A DNA stretch of 64,000 nucleotides, from NCBI GenBank assembly GCA_016630955.3, contig CM050000.1:1-64000 (forward strand), written 5' to 3'. The DNA comes from Didymella arachidicola (taxonomy: Eukaryota; Ascomycota; Dothideomycetes; Pleosporales; Didymellaceae). A program made the translations under genes and the position numbers. Position 1 is the stretch's first letter. Every line of letters begins with the position of its first letter. The notes beneath the pieces were generated by a model. That model was not told the DNA's origin and did not search any database. It saw only the letters and a list, made by a program, of their open reading frames with translations. Positions 26,627 to 36,696 of this stretch are shown here, piece by piece.

Positions 26627-26912
26627 AGTGTTAGTGCAGGAGGAAATAAGCCGCATTTAAGACGCCGTAGAGGCGTCTATAAAGCGCAAGACCCGTAAGC
26701 AACATTATATACGCGCAGAGGAGACCCTTACAGTTAGTGAAGTGGCTGACTTAATTGCTAAAAAGGAGGGTAGAGGTCCGCTATAAGGGCGAGACGCCTG
26801 CGAAGAGGGTGCGCGTTAGACGACGCTGCGGGCGTTGCGGTGAGATTGGACACAATTCCCGCACGTGCAAAGTAGAAATAGAGGATGCAGATGATAGCGA
26901 AGCTTCTAATTA
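26627..26912 (+). pseudogene. Transposase C-terminus of P3 with zinc knuckle
   Basis: Readable as ASIKRKTRKQHYIRAEETLT, then EVADLIAKKEGRG. After a frame change and stops it reads KRVRVRRRCGRCGEIGHNSR followed by TCK, ending near 26,910. It matches the tail of the intact 9,902-11,533 protein, including the C-x2-C-x4-H-x4-C knuckle. The catalytic core is missing. Confidence 0.75.
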
Positions 26913-27034
26913 ATATTATTTAAGTCTGCAAGCTGCAGTTTATTGTTGCTTTGTTGTAATATAGCGCTGCGCAGGCGATCTGCTATCGAAAGTGCGCCGC
27001 TCGGTGGGGTGCGCCGCTCGGTGGTGAAACACGT
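26627..27034 (+). mobile_element. Right-end remnant of a third pogo/Fot-type transposon (P3)
   Basis: Only the C-terminal end of a transposase and the right terminal repeat remain; the copia LTR abuts it on the left. The terminal repeat ends ACGT at 27,034, followed by TA. It contains two perfect 16-bp copies of gtgcgccgctcggtgg 17 bp apart (26,992-27,007 and 27,009-27,024), the same layout as in P1 and P2. Confidence 0.75.
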
Positions 27035-27036
27035 TA

Positions 27037-27102
27037 CCGAGTCCGTGCGCGTGACGCCCACCATCGCGTACCGAGTCCGTGCGCGTGACGCCCACCATCG
27101 CG
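27037..27102 (+). repeat. Two tandem 32-bp repeat units (S'), TA-separated
   Basis: Units at 27,037-27,068 and 27,071-27,102 (ccgagtccgtgcgcg...catcgcg) are identical, each preceded and followed by TA. The reverse complement of the unit occurs at 29,139-29,170 and 31,207-31,238. With both inserted transposons removed, the four units form a palindrome S'-S'-S-S joined by TA. Confidence 0.9.
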
Positions 27103-27104
27103 TA

Positions 27105-29136
27105 ACGCCCCGCTAAGCAAATCGCACCCCATCTTCAACACCCCATAGCTCAGTCAATATGGACTCAATTCAAGAAGCGGCTACAGAATTCGATTTGCGC
27201 AATCATAAAGAACAACTTTCATACACAAAGTTTGCTAAAGCAAAGGGAGTTGATCGGTCTACGTTAGCGCGGAGGCACAAAGGGGTTTCAACTTCTAGGG
27301 AGGTCAAAGCAGTTAACCAACGGAAACTCAACAACACTGAAGAACAAGAGCTTATTAAGCTTATTAATAAGCTTACTGAGGACGGATTCCCTCCTAACAG
27401 GCTTCAAATCCGAAATTACGCGTCTAAAGTAGCTGGTAGCAGCGTCTCTGATAGCTGGGTTACTCGCTTCCTCCACCGTCACACAGCTGAACTGGTCACC
27501 AAATGGGCAACAGGGAAGGATCGCAATCGCCACCAAGCTGACTCAGGGGCTTCTTTTGAGGCCTACTTCACACTTCTACACAGCAAGATAGCTGAGTACA
27601 GCATTGAGCCTCAGCACATGTACAATATGGATGAGAAGGGCTTCATGATCGGGGTACTTGAACGTGCAAAACGAGTGTTCTCCCGGCCACTGTGGGACAG
27701 CAAGCAAGTCAGAGGTACTCTCCAAGACGGCTCACGGGAGTGGATCACGCTTATTGCTTGCATAAGTGCCTCAGGGGAAGCCCTGCCAGCAAGCCTCATA
27801 TACCCAGCAGCCAATCAAGCTATATACTCAGGCTGGGTGGAGGATATCAAGCCAGGGGAACACTCAGTCTTTGTCAGCTCATCTAGTACAGGCTGGAGCA
27901 ACAACGAGATAGCTCTTGCCTGGCTTGAACAGGTGTTCGATCGCGCTACTAAGGCCACAGCACGGAGAAAGTATCGTCTTTTGATACTTGACGGCCACGG
28001 GAGCCACGTTACCCCTGACTTTATTGAGTACGCCAACCAACGCAAGATACTCGTGATGATCCTTCCCCCTCACTCAACACACAGGCTCCAGCCACTGGAC
28101 GTTTGCCTGTTCTCACCTCTGGCACGAGCATACTCAAATGAGCTTACGCAGTTCCTCCAAAGCAGTCAGGGGACCTCTCCAGTCACTAAATCAAACTTCT
28201 TACACCTGTTCTGGGCGGCGTGGCAGAGCTCATTTCAGGAGTCAACAATCGTCAACTCCTTTGCAGCCACAGGGATATGGCCCCCTGACGCCTCTGCTGT
28301 ACTCAAACAAGTCAACAACACTTATACAGACAAAGAAGAACAATCAGGAGCTCTTAGACCAACAGACTGGAGGCGTATAAGGCAGGTACTTAAGGATCAT
28401 GTGAAGGAACCTGACAGTGAGGCAGTGCGGGAGCTGACAGGGGCAATTCACTCTCTTACTGCCCAGGTTGAGCTGCTTACTGAGCAGAACAAAGGCCTGC
28501 AGGAGTCTCTTGCACACAGGAAGAAGCACAATAAGAAGAGTAAGCCCCTGAGTCTCCAACAGCGGAAGGAGTACCAAAGTCAACCTGTATTTTGGTCTCC
28601 TCGGAAGGTCAGAGAGGCACACTATCGTCGGAAGATCAATGAGCAAGAACAGGAGGAGCAGCATCTTCAAAAGCTACGTCAGAAGCAAGAGCAAGTAGCA
28701 ATTAAGCTTCAGAGAGCAAGAGAGGCTCAGGAGAAGCGTACAGAGCGTGAGAGAGCTAAGGAGGTGAGGGTGCAGGAGAAGGCTAAGAAGGCAGCTGAAG
28801 CGCAGCGTCAAAGGGACGCTCGTCAAGCTACTACTGCTATCCAATTATCCCAAAAGGGTAAGCGTAAAGCCTTAAAAGCTACCTCAGGTAGCAATAAGCG
28901 TCAGAAACAAGCTGGTGATGCTGGTGGTGCGAAAGAAGCCCCTGAGGCACCCTCAGCTCCTCCACCAGTCACTACTCGCCGCGGACGCAACGTTAGGCTT
29001 CCAAGTAAATACAAGTAGCACAAGTAGTTCACATAGGTCTATTTACTACTCTACTACAATATTATACAATATTTGCTGTTGTTGGTGGCTCAGTAACCTT
29101 ATTTTTCAACAAGTCGATAGGATCTCAGCGGGGCGT
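27105..29136 (+). mobile_element. pogo-like transposon E, plus-oriented copy
   Basis: 2,032 bp with short terminal inverted repeats (acgccccgct) and TA on both sides (27,103-27,104 and 29,137-29,138). Left neighbour is repeat S', right neighbour is S. An equally long inverted copy follows at 29,173-31,204. Confidence 0.9.
27159..29018 (+). CDS. pogo-like DDE transposase, full length
   Basis: 619 residues from ATG 27,159 (MDSIQEAATEF). The N-terminal helix-turn-helix (SYTKFAKAKGVDRSTLARRH) and CENP-B-type second domain (NTEEQELIKLINKL, SDSWVTRFLHRH) bind DNA. The DDE_1 core shows MYNMDEKGFM, LILDGHGSHVTPDFIEYA and HRLQPLDVCLFSPL with 35 residues between the last two Asp, as in Fot/pogo enzymes. 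The last 200 residues are Lys/Arg/Glu-rich and coiled-coil-like, ending RRGRNVRLPSKYK. Unlike the P1-P3 family it has no zinc knuckle. No defect is visible, so it may be active. Confidence 0.94.
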   Translation: MDSIQEAATEFDLRNHKEQLSYTKFAKAKGVDRSTLARRHKGVSTSREVKAVNQRKLNNTEEQELIKLINKLTEDGFPPNRLQIRNYASKVAGSSVSDSWVTRFLHRHTAELVTKWATGKDRNRHQADSGASFEAYFTLLHSKIAEYSIEPQHMYNMDEKGFMIGVLERAKRVFSRPLWDSKQVRGTLQDGSREWITLIACISASGEALPASLIYPAANQAIYSGWVEDIKPGEHSVFVSSSSTGWSNNEIALAWLEQVFDRATKATARRKYRLLILDGHGSHVTPDFIEYANQRKILVMILPPHSTHRLQPLDVCLFSPLARAYSNELTQFLQSSQGTSPVTKSNFLHLFWAAWQSSFQESTIVNSFAATGIWPPDASAVLKQVNNTYTDKEEQSGALRPTDWRRIRQVLKDHVKEPDSEAVRELTGAIHSLTAQVELLTEQNKGLQESLAHRKKHNKKSKPLSLQQRKEYQSQPVFWSPRKVREAHYRRKINEQEQEEQHLQKLRQKQEQVAIKLQRAREAQEKRTERERAKEVRVQEKAKKAAEAQRQRDARQATTAIQLSQKGKRKALKATSGSNKRQKQAGDAGGAKEAPEAPSAPPPVTTRRGRNVRLPSKYK

Positions 29137-29138
29137 TA

Positions 29139-29170
29139 CGCGATGGTGGGCGTCACGCGCACGGACTCGG
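29139..29170 (-). repeat. 32-bp repeat unit S at the centre of the inverted transposon pair
   Basis: Reverse complement of the units at 27,037-27,102, flanked by TA on both sides, separating the two transposon copies. Confidence 0.9.
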
Positions 29171-29172
29171 TA

Positions 29173-31204
29173 ACGCCCCGCTGAGATCCTATCGACTTGT
29201 TGAAAAATAAGGTTACTGAGCCACCAACAACAGCAAATATTGTATAATATTGTAGTAGAGTAGTAAATAGACCTATGTGAACTACTTGTGCTACTTGTAT
29301 TTACTTGGAAGCCTAACGTTGCGTCCGCGGCGAGTAGTGACTGGTGGAGGAGCTGAGGGTGCCTCAGGGGCTTCTTTCGCACCACCAGCATCACCAGCTT
29401 ATTTCTGACGCTTATTGCTACCTGAGGTAGCTTTTAAGGCTTTACGCTTACCCTTTTGGGATAATTGGATAGCAGTAGTAGCTTGACGAGCGTCCCTTTG
29501 ACGCTGCGCTTCAGCTGCCTTCTTAGCCTTCTCCTGCACCCTCACCTCCTTAGCTCTCTCACGCTCTGTACGCTTCTCCTGAGCCTCTCTTGCTCTCTGA
29601 AGCTTAATTGCTACTTGCTCTTGCTTCTGACGTAGCTTTTGAAGATGCTGCTCCTCCTGTTCTTGCTCATTGATCTTCCGACGATAGTGTGCCTCTCTGA
29701 CCTTCCGAGGAGACCAAAATACAGGTTGACTTTGGTACTCCTTCCGCTGTTGGAGACTCAGGGGCTTACTCTTCTTATTGTGCTTCTTCCTGTGTGCAAG
29801 AGACTCCTGCAGGCCTTTGTTCTGCTCAGTAAGCAGCTCAACCTGGGCAGTAAGAGAGTGAATTGCCCCTGTCAGCTCCCGCACTGCCTCACTGTCAGGT
29901 TCCTTCACATGATCCTTAAGTACCTGCCTTATACGCCTCCAGTCTGTTGGTCTAAGAGCTCCTGATTGTTCTTCTTTGTCTGTATAAGTGTTGTTGACTT
30001 GTTTGAGTACAGCAGAGGCGTCAGGGGGCCATATCCCTGTGGCTGCAAAGGAGTTGACGATTGTTGACTCCTGAAATGAGCTCTGCCACGCCGCCCAGAA
30101 CAGGTGTAAGAAGTTTGATTTAGTGACTGGAGAGGTCCCCTGACTGCTTTGGAGGAACTGCGTAAGCTCATTTGAGTATGCTCGTGCCAGAGGTGAGAAC
30201 AGGCAAACGTCCAGTGGCTGGAGCCTGTGTGTTGAGTGAGGGGGAAGGATCATCACGAGTATCTTGCGTTGGTTGGCGTACTCAATAAAGTCAGGGGTAA
30301 CGTGGCTCCCGTGGCCGTCAAGTATCAAAAGACGATACTTTCTCCGTGCTGTGGCCTTAGTAGCGCGATCGAACACCTGTTCAAGCCAGGCAAGAGCTAT
30401 CTCGTTGTTGCTCCAGCCTGTACTAGATGAGCTGACAAAGACTGAGTGTTCCCCTGGCTTGATATCCTCCACCCAGCCTGAGTATATAGCTTGATTGGCT
30501 GCTGGGTATATGAGGCTTGCTGGCAGGGCTTCCCCTGAGGCACTTATGCAAGCAATAAGCGTGATCCACTCCCGTGAGCCGTCTTGGAGAGTACCTCTGA
30601 CTTGCTTGCTGTCCCACAGTGGCCGGGAGAACACTCGTTTTGCACGTTCAAGTACCCCGATCATGAAGCCCTTCTCATCCATATTGTACATGTGCTGAGG
30701 CTCAATGCTGTACTCAGCTATCTTGCTGTGTAGAAGTGTGAAGTAGGCCTCAAAAGAAGCCCCTGAGTCAGCTTGGTGGCGATTGCGATCCTTCCCTGTT
30801 GCCCATTTGGTGACCAGTTCAGCTGTGTGACGGTGGAGGAAGCGAGTAACCCAGCTATCAGAGACGCTGCTACCAGCTACTTTAGACGCGTAATTTCGGA
30901 TTTGAAGCCTGTTAGGAGGGAATCCGTCCTCAGTAAGCTTATTAATAAGCTTAATAAGCTCTTGTTCTTCAGTGTTGTTGAGTTTCCGTTGGTTAACTGC
31001 TTTGACCTCCCTAGAAGTTGAAACCCCTTTGTGCCTCCGCGCTAACGTAGACCGATCAACTCCCTTTGCTTTAGCAAACTTTGTGTATGAAAGTTGTTCT
31101 TTATGATTGCGCAAATCGAATTCTGTAGCCGCTTCTTGAATTGAGTCCATATTGACTGAGCTATGGGGTGTTGAAGATGGGGTGCGATTTGCTTAGCGGG
31201 GCGT
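29173..31204 (-). mobile_element. pogo-like transposon E, minus-oriented copy
   Basis: 2,032 bp, the mirror image of 27,105-29,136, flanked by TA (29,171-29,172 and 31,205-31,206) with repeat S on each side in the same orientation. The pair, with the outer repeat units, forms arms of 2,066 bp around a 36-bp centre. Confidence 0.9.
29399..31150 (-). CDS. pogo-like DDE transposase, truncated by one nonsense change
   Basis: Identical in translation to the first 583 residues of the 27,159 copy, then a stop at 29,399-29,401 where the other copy has a Gln codon (CAA to TAA, a CpA-to-TpA change). All DNA-binding and catalytic motifs are kept (MYNMDEKGFM, LILDGHGSH, LQPLDVC). Only the 36-residue basic tail is lost, so activity may remain. 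Confidence 0.9.
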   Translation of the reverse strand: MDSIQEAATEFDLRNHKEQLSYTKFAKAKGVDRSTLARRHKGVSTSREVKAVNQRKLNNTEEQELIKLINKLTEDGFPPNRLQIRNYASKVAGSSVSDSWVTRFLHRHTAELVTKWATGKDRNRHQADSGASFEAYFTLLHSKIAEYSIEPQHMYNMDEKGFMIGVLERAKRVFSRPLWDSKQVRGTLQDGSREWITLIACISASGEALPASLIYPAANQAIYSGWVEDIKPGEHSVFVSSSSTGWSNNEIALAWLEQVFDRATKATARRKYRLLILDGHGSHVTPDFIEYANQRKILVMILPPHSTHRLQPLDVCLFSPLARAYSNELTQFLQSSQGTSPVTKSNFLHLFWAAWQSSFQESTIVNSFAATGIWPPDASAVLKQVNNTYTDKEEQSGALRPTDWRRIRQVLKDHVKEPDSEAVRELTGAIHSLTAQVELLTEQNKGLQESLAHRKKHNKKSKPLSLQQRKEYQSQPVFWSPRKVREAHYRRKINEQEQEEQHLQKLRQKQEQVAIKLQRAREAQEKRTERERAKEVRVQEKAKKAAEAQRQRDARQATTAIQLSQKGKRKALKATSGSNKRQK

Positions 31205-31206
31205 TA

Positions 31207-31238
31207 CGCGATGGTGGGCGTCACGCGCACGGACTCGG
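31207..31238 (-). repeat. 32-bp repeat unit S, right end of the array
   Basis: Same unit and orientation as 29,139-29,170, flanked by TA. It marks the right border of the transposon-rich half, 56 bp from the next gene. Confidence 0.9.
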
Positions 31239-31294
31239 TAAGTATCGCACAGCTCTATAATATGCTCTTTACACTATACTAGCGCTCCTTCTTA

Positions 31295-33411
31295 CTACCG
31301 CTTAATTAATGTTGTTGTAGTTGCAACATTTGAGCCGTGCGTTGATTTTACAAAAATACCCGGCGGAGGTTTATTCACGCCGCGCAGCGAGAAGATGTAC
31401 CTACCAGGATTCACAGTATCAGGAGTCATTGGCTGAAAAGTCCCGCCAGTGAGAGAGATCTGCAGGCTAGCGCCATGGGGGCCGGTGAGAACATTGTTTG
31501 ACTGTGCCGTTACAGAGAGAAGACCGCCATTCTTTGCAGTGACCTGGTAGCTTGTGATAGTAACTTGGTCTGCGTTCTGATCCGTTGTAACGTCCACGGT
31601 TGCGCTACTGCAAATGGTTTTGTCAGAGGCAAGGCAGATCCTAAGCGTAAAGGTTCGCGTTGTTGGCGTCGTTGTTGCTTGCCATGGGTTCACAAAGTTC
31701 ATGGTCGGCTGGTTCGCGTTATTTATAGTTACGTCTGTCGGTCCCGTCCATGCGAAACTGAGCTGAGCGTCCGTGTATTTGGTGTTGGTATTGCTTCCCG
31801 TGATGGTAATCAAAGTTCCTGCGACTTGACCTAACAATGCCGGGCCCGCTTTGGCGACTGGAGCTGCACCAGCAGGAGCTGTACCGGTCGAAGGGTTTTG
31901 CGGTGGAGAGCCCTGAGCGGGAACAGATTGAGCTGGAGGAGCGGTCAATTCGGTGCCTGTGCAAACCTTGGAGGGAGAAGGGGTTGGTGATCCAGGCCAT
32001 GGCTTAAGTTGGCCAAATTGATTGGTACCGACAACGAACCCATTCTTGAGCTGGCCGAGAAGCTGGAAGGCAAGTTGTGTAATGGGACTTCCAGGAACGT
32101 TATTTTCCGGCCAGATGATTTCGTTGATCGGCGCTTGGAACTGCCCGGCTTGGATACCTTTGGCAACCCCCTTAAAGCCTTTGCTGGCTTTGACCCGATA
32201 TTCCCGCGCAGCTTTCGTGACCGTTGTGTCGGTAAATCGGATATCAAACTTGTTCCGCACATCGCCCAATTTTGGCTGACCTACAGCAACTTGCACTTCG
32301 GTTTCGGCGCCAGTACACGGATCCACATCTATCCGATAGACTGAAACTGCAGCAGTTCCGTCAGACAGATAGCCGATGAATTTACTCTGAGCTATCTCAA
32401 CGTTCGGCGTCCCATCATTAATGGCAATGATGACCTTAAAGTAATTAGAGACAGGACTTCGTCCGGGTTACAAGAAGACTCACATCTTCGACACGGACAT
32501 ATACGGGGTCGCCGTTATCTCCAACTGTTTTCTGCTGCACGTTCATGGCAGTCAAGGCGTACACCTGAATTTCGGCACCAGTGGCGACTCCAGCCCAAGT
32601 AACATAGTCGCCTGCGATGAAAGGTGCCATGGCGGTGACGTTCTTTGGAGTACTTTGGATTATGTGTTAGTTCTAGCTCTGCAGGAACAACCGTCGCAAG
32701 CCTTCTTTCAAAGGCCTTGCTGGAACAACTTACTACACGCGGTTTCCACCGGGATCACGGTTATCGTTCGGGCAATCCGCATCAGCGTTACTCCGTGGAA
32801 CGCACATTGGGTAGCCCGAAAAGGAAGAAATGCTCGGGTTCTGCTCGTCAGAGGTGAAAAAGGGATTCTTGTCAAACACAGCCGCGTACACTCCGCCTGG
32901 AGTATTGATACGCAACAGCGGACCGCCAATGATCTGAATAGTCCCCTCGTTATTTACCGAACCAACTACGCCTGAGCCTAAGCCACCCAGCAGCTGTGAT
33001 ATGGCGACTCGGCCTGCGATAGGTTTGCCGTCGACCTATGTCATGTTAGCATACGTAAATTTAGCTCCAGCGACATAAGATGTACATAGTTGCCTTCAAC
33101 GTTGACCTCGTAGCCAGAAAGTGAGCCTGCGCCAGCCACAAAGTCTTTGAAGGGGATGAAGGTTGCCGGAAACTGGACAAGTAGGTTCTCTGGGATCGTG
33201 ATAGGGATGTCACCAACTGTGATGGATCCACCTGTATTGAACTGGGTTGCCGATGTTGCCGAAACGCTGGATTCTATTAGCTTTGTTCCGTACCCCAATG
33301 GGTACATTCTCACGCTCCGAGAGGCCCATCGATGATGAAAGGGGTAACAGTCTGGGCCAAGCTCTGCTGGATTGTGAGAAGGATAGCAATTAGATACTGA
33401 ATTAACTCCAT
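31295..33411 (-). CDS. Secreted protein of unknown function, five exons
   Basis: 629 residues from exons 33,314-33,411, 33,086-33,266, 32,734-33,035, 32,484-32,652 and 31,295-32,434; introns of 47-81 nt with GT-AG ends, all phases fitting. A signal peptide (MELIQYLIAILLTIQQSLAQ) indicates secretion. The N-terminal domain (ITVGDIPITIPENLLVQFPA, then SISSFSGYPMCVPRSN and MAPFIAGDYVTWAG) looks like a widespread fungal secreted family with no assigned role; that resemblance is from memory. A Pro/Ala-rich linker leads to a C-terminal Ig/PKD-like region (GTLITITGSNTNTKYTDAQL, SFAWTGPTDVT). It may be an adhesin-like or wall-associated protein. Its stop lies 56 bp from the transposon array, so its terminator region is probably disturbed. 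Confidence 0.85.
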
Positions 33412-35145
33412 GTTGTGTAGGAAGGAATCTGCAAGACGGAAGTTTGAAATGATTGCCGTTGACTTGGTTCTTCCTTACATCCAGGAGACGGCCATTTATA
33501 TATACTCGGCTTCGACGCCTAGCGTATGAAGCACACATGTATTGATTTCGACAGAGGCAAGACCTAATGACCGTGCCATCACCCTAATGGTCCCAGCTGA
33601 GCATTAGTTGAAGGCTGCACAACGCCAGAGGTACCTAGGTATGCTCTATACTTGCTGGCCTTGTCTGGTGGGTGTATGGCATGTGGTAATCATGCTACGA
33701 TTACGCCAAGTGTGGGGCATTGACTACTGGATGTGGCTTGCCGCCAACACTCCATCAAGCATGATGCCAAGATAGCCAAGATCGCGTGACCGTGATGCTG
33801 GGTCTAGAAATGTAAGACAAAGAAATGATAAGCCAAGGTAAGCGAATGTCGCCGCCACATACCAAGCTTGTATTGTCGACTGGCAGCCCAAGGCTTGACA
33901 AAATATCTCAGTACCATACAAATGTTACATTCGACTACCTCACCAACAAGTATCATCTCGGCTGCGCTTCAGCTCCATCAGCATGGGAAGCGACAAGTTA
34001 TATTGCTTCGCTGAGCTAGCTTTTGTAGCACGCATTGCTAAACTGGAGTGCGACCTTAGCATAGACGGACCACTTCCCTCATTCTGGGCTGCCACCCTTA
34101 CAATGAGCTATATAATACAAGACTTCAAGTTTATTTGGTAGGATGTTTTGTCTTACACGAGGAACTACTAGTAGAAAAGAACAACAGCCCAGTTGCTAAG
34201 ACAAGGCTTCTTGCAAGCTACCAAATCTTGGGTCGTGAAGCTCCAGGGCAGACTATACCTAGCGTCACGATCAGCTGCACCCACAGCAGATGCCTTTGGA
34301 TAAGCGATAGGCTAGGGTTAAATTATTGTGAGCGAAAGAACCGGCAAGAGCAACCAATAGCTGGTTCTTTAGCGGGATTCGCAGGTGAAGTGCAGGTCCG
34401 ATACCCGTTGTAGGGTATGGTGCGATCCCGTACCAAACTTCCCGCCTAGTTCCAGATGTCACTGGCCCTGGGGTGGACGTTCCTGTCTTGTAATACTAGC
34501 CTCACCCGGGCAGGTGGCGAGCGGCTGAAAGCACCCGCTGAGTTGCTAGACGATCTTTCTCTCGCAGGCTTCATTGGCTCGGTACGATGAAATTCATCAC
34601 AGCCCAACTAAGCATGCCAAAGATTCTGACCTTGTTTTACACTTCGTCGCATACTTGTGGAAGTCTCGATTTGACCTCGCCGAGAAAAGCGCGGGACTCG
34701 CACCCTCAAACTTTAGTAAGGACTATCAATACTGACGGTGCCACATGCTTTCATCTACCATAAGCAGCTCAACACTTGTGGGTTTGAGGCGATTGGTGTG
34801 TGTGAGTAAGCGCGGTGAACGCGCTTGGTACCCGCCACCAATATTCCTCATACCTAGGTACGCAGTTCGGCGATCTGCTCATACCATTGACAACTATCAC
34901 AGGAGTATCTTAACAATGCGGCACTATGGCTAGTGGTCAGCGCGGTCTGGTTGAGCTTCCGAAGGCTCTCGAACGACATGGAAGGCTGCTATGGTTGGGG
35001 CCCGAATCGGCCTTTGCTGCATAGCTTCCCTTCTGAGGAAGCCATGACCCCAGATGTCCACCATGCATGAGATCATAAATGGAACTGAATGTCTCGTAGG
35101 TGTCCTCGATCCCCAAGCTTCTTCATCAACAACAAACTTCCAAGC
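33412..35145. other. Intergenic region between divergent secreted-protein and peroxidase genes
   Basis: 1.7 kb without a supported gene or RNA. The two flanking genes for secreted proteins are transcribed away from each other, so it should hold both promoters. Confidence 0.6.
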
Positions 35146-36437
35146 ATGAGAATTTTTTTCATTTTCCTCACGACTGTTTCCGTATCAGCGGCCTACCCAA
35201 GTACGAGCGGGTCGCTCAACGGTCTTATGTCAAAGCTCTCGGAGCGCCAAAGCACGGATCCATTCGAGCAAGATTCTATACAAATGATTGGTGATCTTCG
35301 CCCTGCCTTCAACGGATCAACTGGAGGGCCAAAAACAGATCTCGGATGGGCAGTCTGGGGTATCCTCACTGCTTCAAGCCCAGCTCAATCGACTGCAGAG
35401 TGGCAGGGCAGCCTACCTAGTCTCAACAGTGCCAAGTGCAAGGCTGACACGTGCTGTGTCTGGAGACACATAGCACTAGAGATGGAGAGGCTCTTCCGGG
35501 GTCAAAGCGGGCGATGCACAGCGGCAGCTCGGGCCGCCGTGCGCTTAGGGTTCCACGACGCCGGAACCTGGAGTAAATTCACCGAAGACTATGGTGGCGC
35601 CGACGGAAGCATTCTTCTCAGTGGAATGAGCGGACGCGAACCTGAGCTTTTCCGTCCTGAGAATAAGGGTCTCCAGCAAATCGCAGCCACGACAACGGCC
35701 TGGTACAACACGTACAAGCGATACGGAATCCATATGGCTGATCTGATCCAGATGGGTGCTAATGTCGCGACTGTTGTCTGCCCTCTGGGTCCTCGTACTC
35801 GAACCTTCGTTGGACGGGCTGACTCTAGCCGCCCTGCCGTCAACGGACTACTGCCTAACGTGTTTGCTGAGGCCGACGCGCTTATCGATCTATTCGACAA
35901 CAAGACTATCAAGGTCCACGGTCTCACAGCGCTCGTGGGTGCACACACTGTTAGTCAGCAGCATTTCGTTGACCCCAGCCGAGGTGGAGATCCCCAGGAT
36001 AGTACACCGGGCATATGGGACGTGGCCTTTTATAACGAGACGCTAGCAGCAAACAAACCAAAAAGAGTATTCAAGTTCCCAAGCGATGTTAAGCTGTCTC
36101 AAAACCCCCGCGCAAGTGAGGAGTGGAACCAGTTTATCGTAGGACAAGAACACTGGAACGAGGTAAGACCCCATAATTGTCGCCCTCCCTATCCTAGATT
36201 TCTCCAAAGGCCGGCGCTAACGCATATGTATAGGATTACGCTAGAGAATACGTTAGGCTTTCACTTCTCGGCGTAAACAACATCAACTACTTAACCGAAT
36301 GTTCGCATGTACTACCCCGTCGAACGAACACAGTTAAAACTACAGACAATGCTCCTAAGCTCCAGGAATGGCTCAACAGCAATGGTAAGACCGGTACCAG
36401 TGATAGTATTGAGTCTGGTATAGGAGTACGTAATTAG
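35146..36437 (+). CDS. Secreted class II (AA2-type) haem peroxidase
   Basis: 406 residues from exons 35,146-36,162 and 36,234-36,437 (71-nt intron). The start at MRIFFIFLTTVSVSAA gives a clean signal peptide; an in-frame ATG 57 bp upstream would put a charged segment before it. The plant-type peroxidase fold is shown by the distal site Arg133-x3-His137 (AAVRLGFHDAGTW), the distal calcium motif GGADGSILL and the proximal His267 in LVGAHTVSQQHF. Many cysteines near CKADTCC suggest disulphides. It oxidises phenolic or similar substrates with H2O2 outside the cell. Residues for Mn2+ binding or the ligninolytic surface Trp cannot be assigned without alignment, so substrate class is open. Ascomycetes often hold such AA2 relatives. 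Confidence 0.9.
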
Positions 36438-36696
36438 GATCAATCTTTGGCATTCTCAATATTGGTGTTCCCGCATGCTTTCTCTTTCCACAAACGCCAT
36501 GACGCCTTGATCACGTATCACCCTACATCTACAATCCCCCACATGCGCCGGCTGAAATGCATCAATTGTATCGTGAATACTGTATTGATCGTTCGTGCTA
36601 CTTCGCGTTGCAATCGCTGTTGAGCTTGTGCTTGGGCCACTTGTGGCCTGTCTCGTCCCAACGCTGTATATCATTAGCCGCTTTCCGCCAAGCCTT

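Noticed and set aside
27071..29170. 44-bp terminal repeats for transposon E, made of the 32-bp unit, TA and acgccccgct
   Set aside because: It explains the plus copy but not the minus copy, whose inner end lacks a correctly oriented unit; insertion of a shorter element into a pre-existing array explains both. Kept as an alternative to test.
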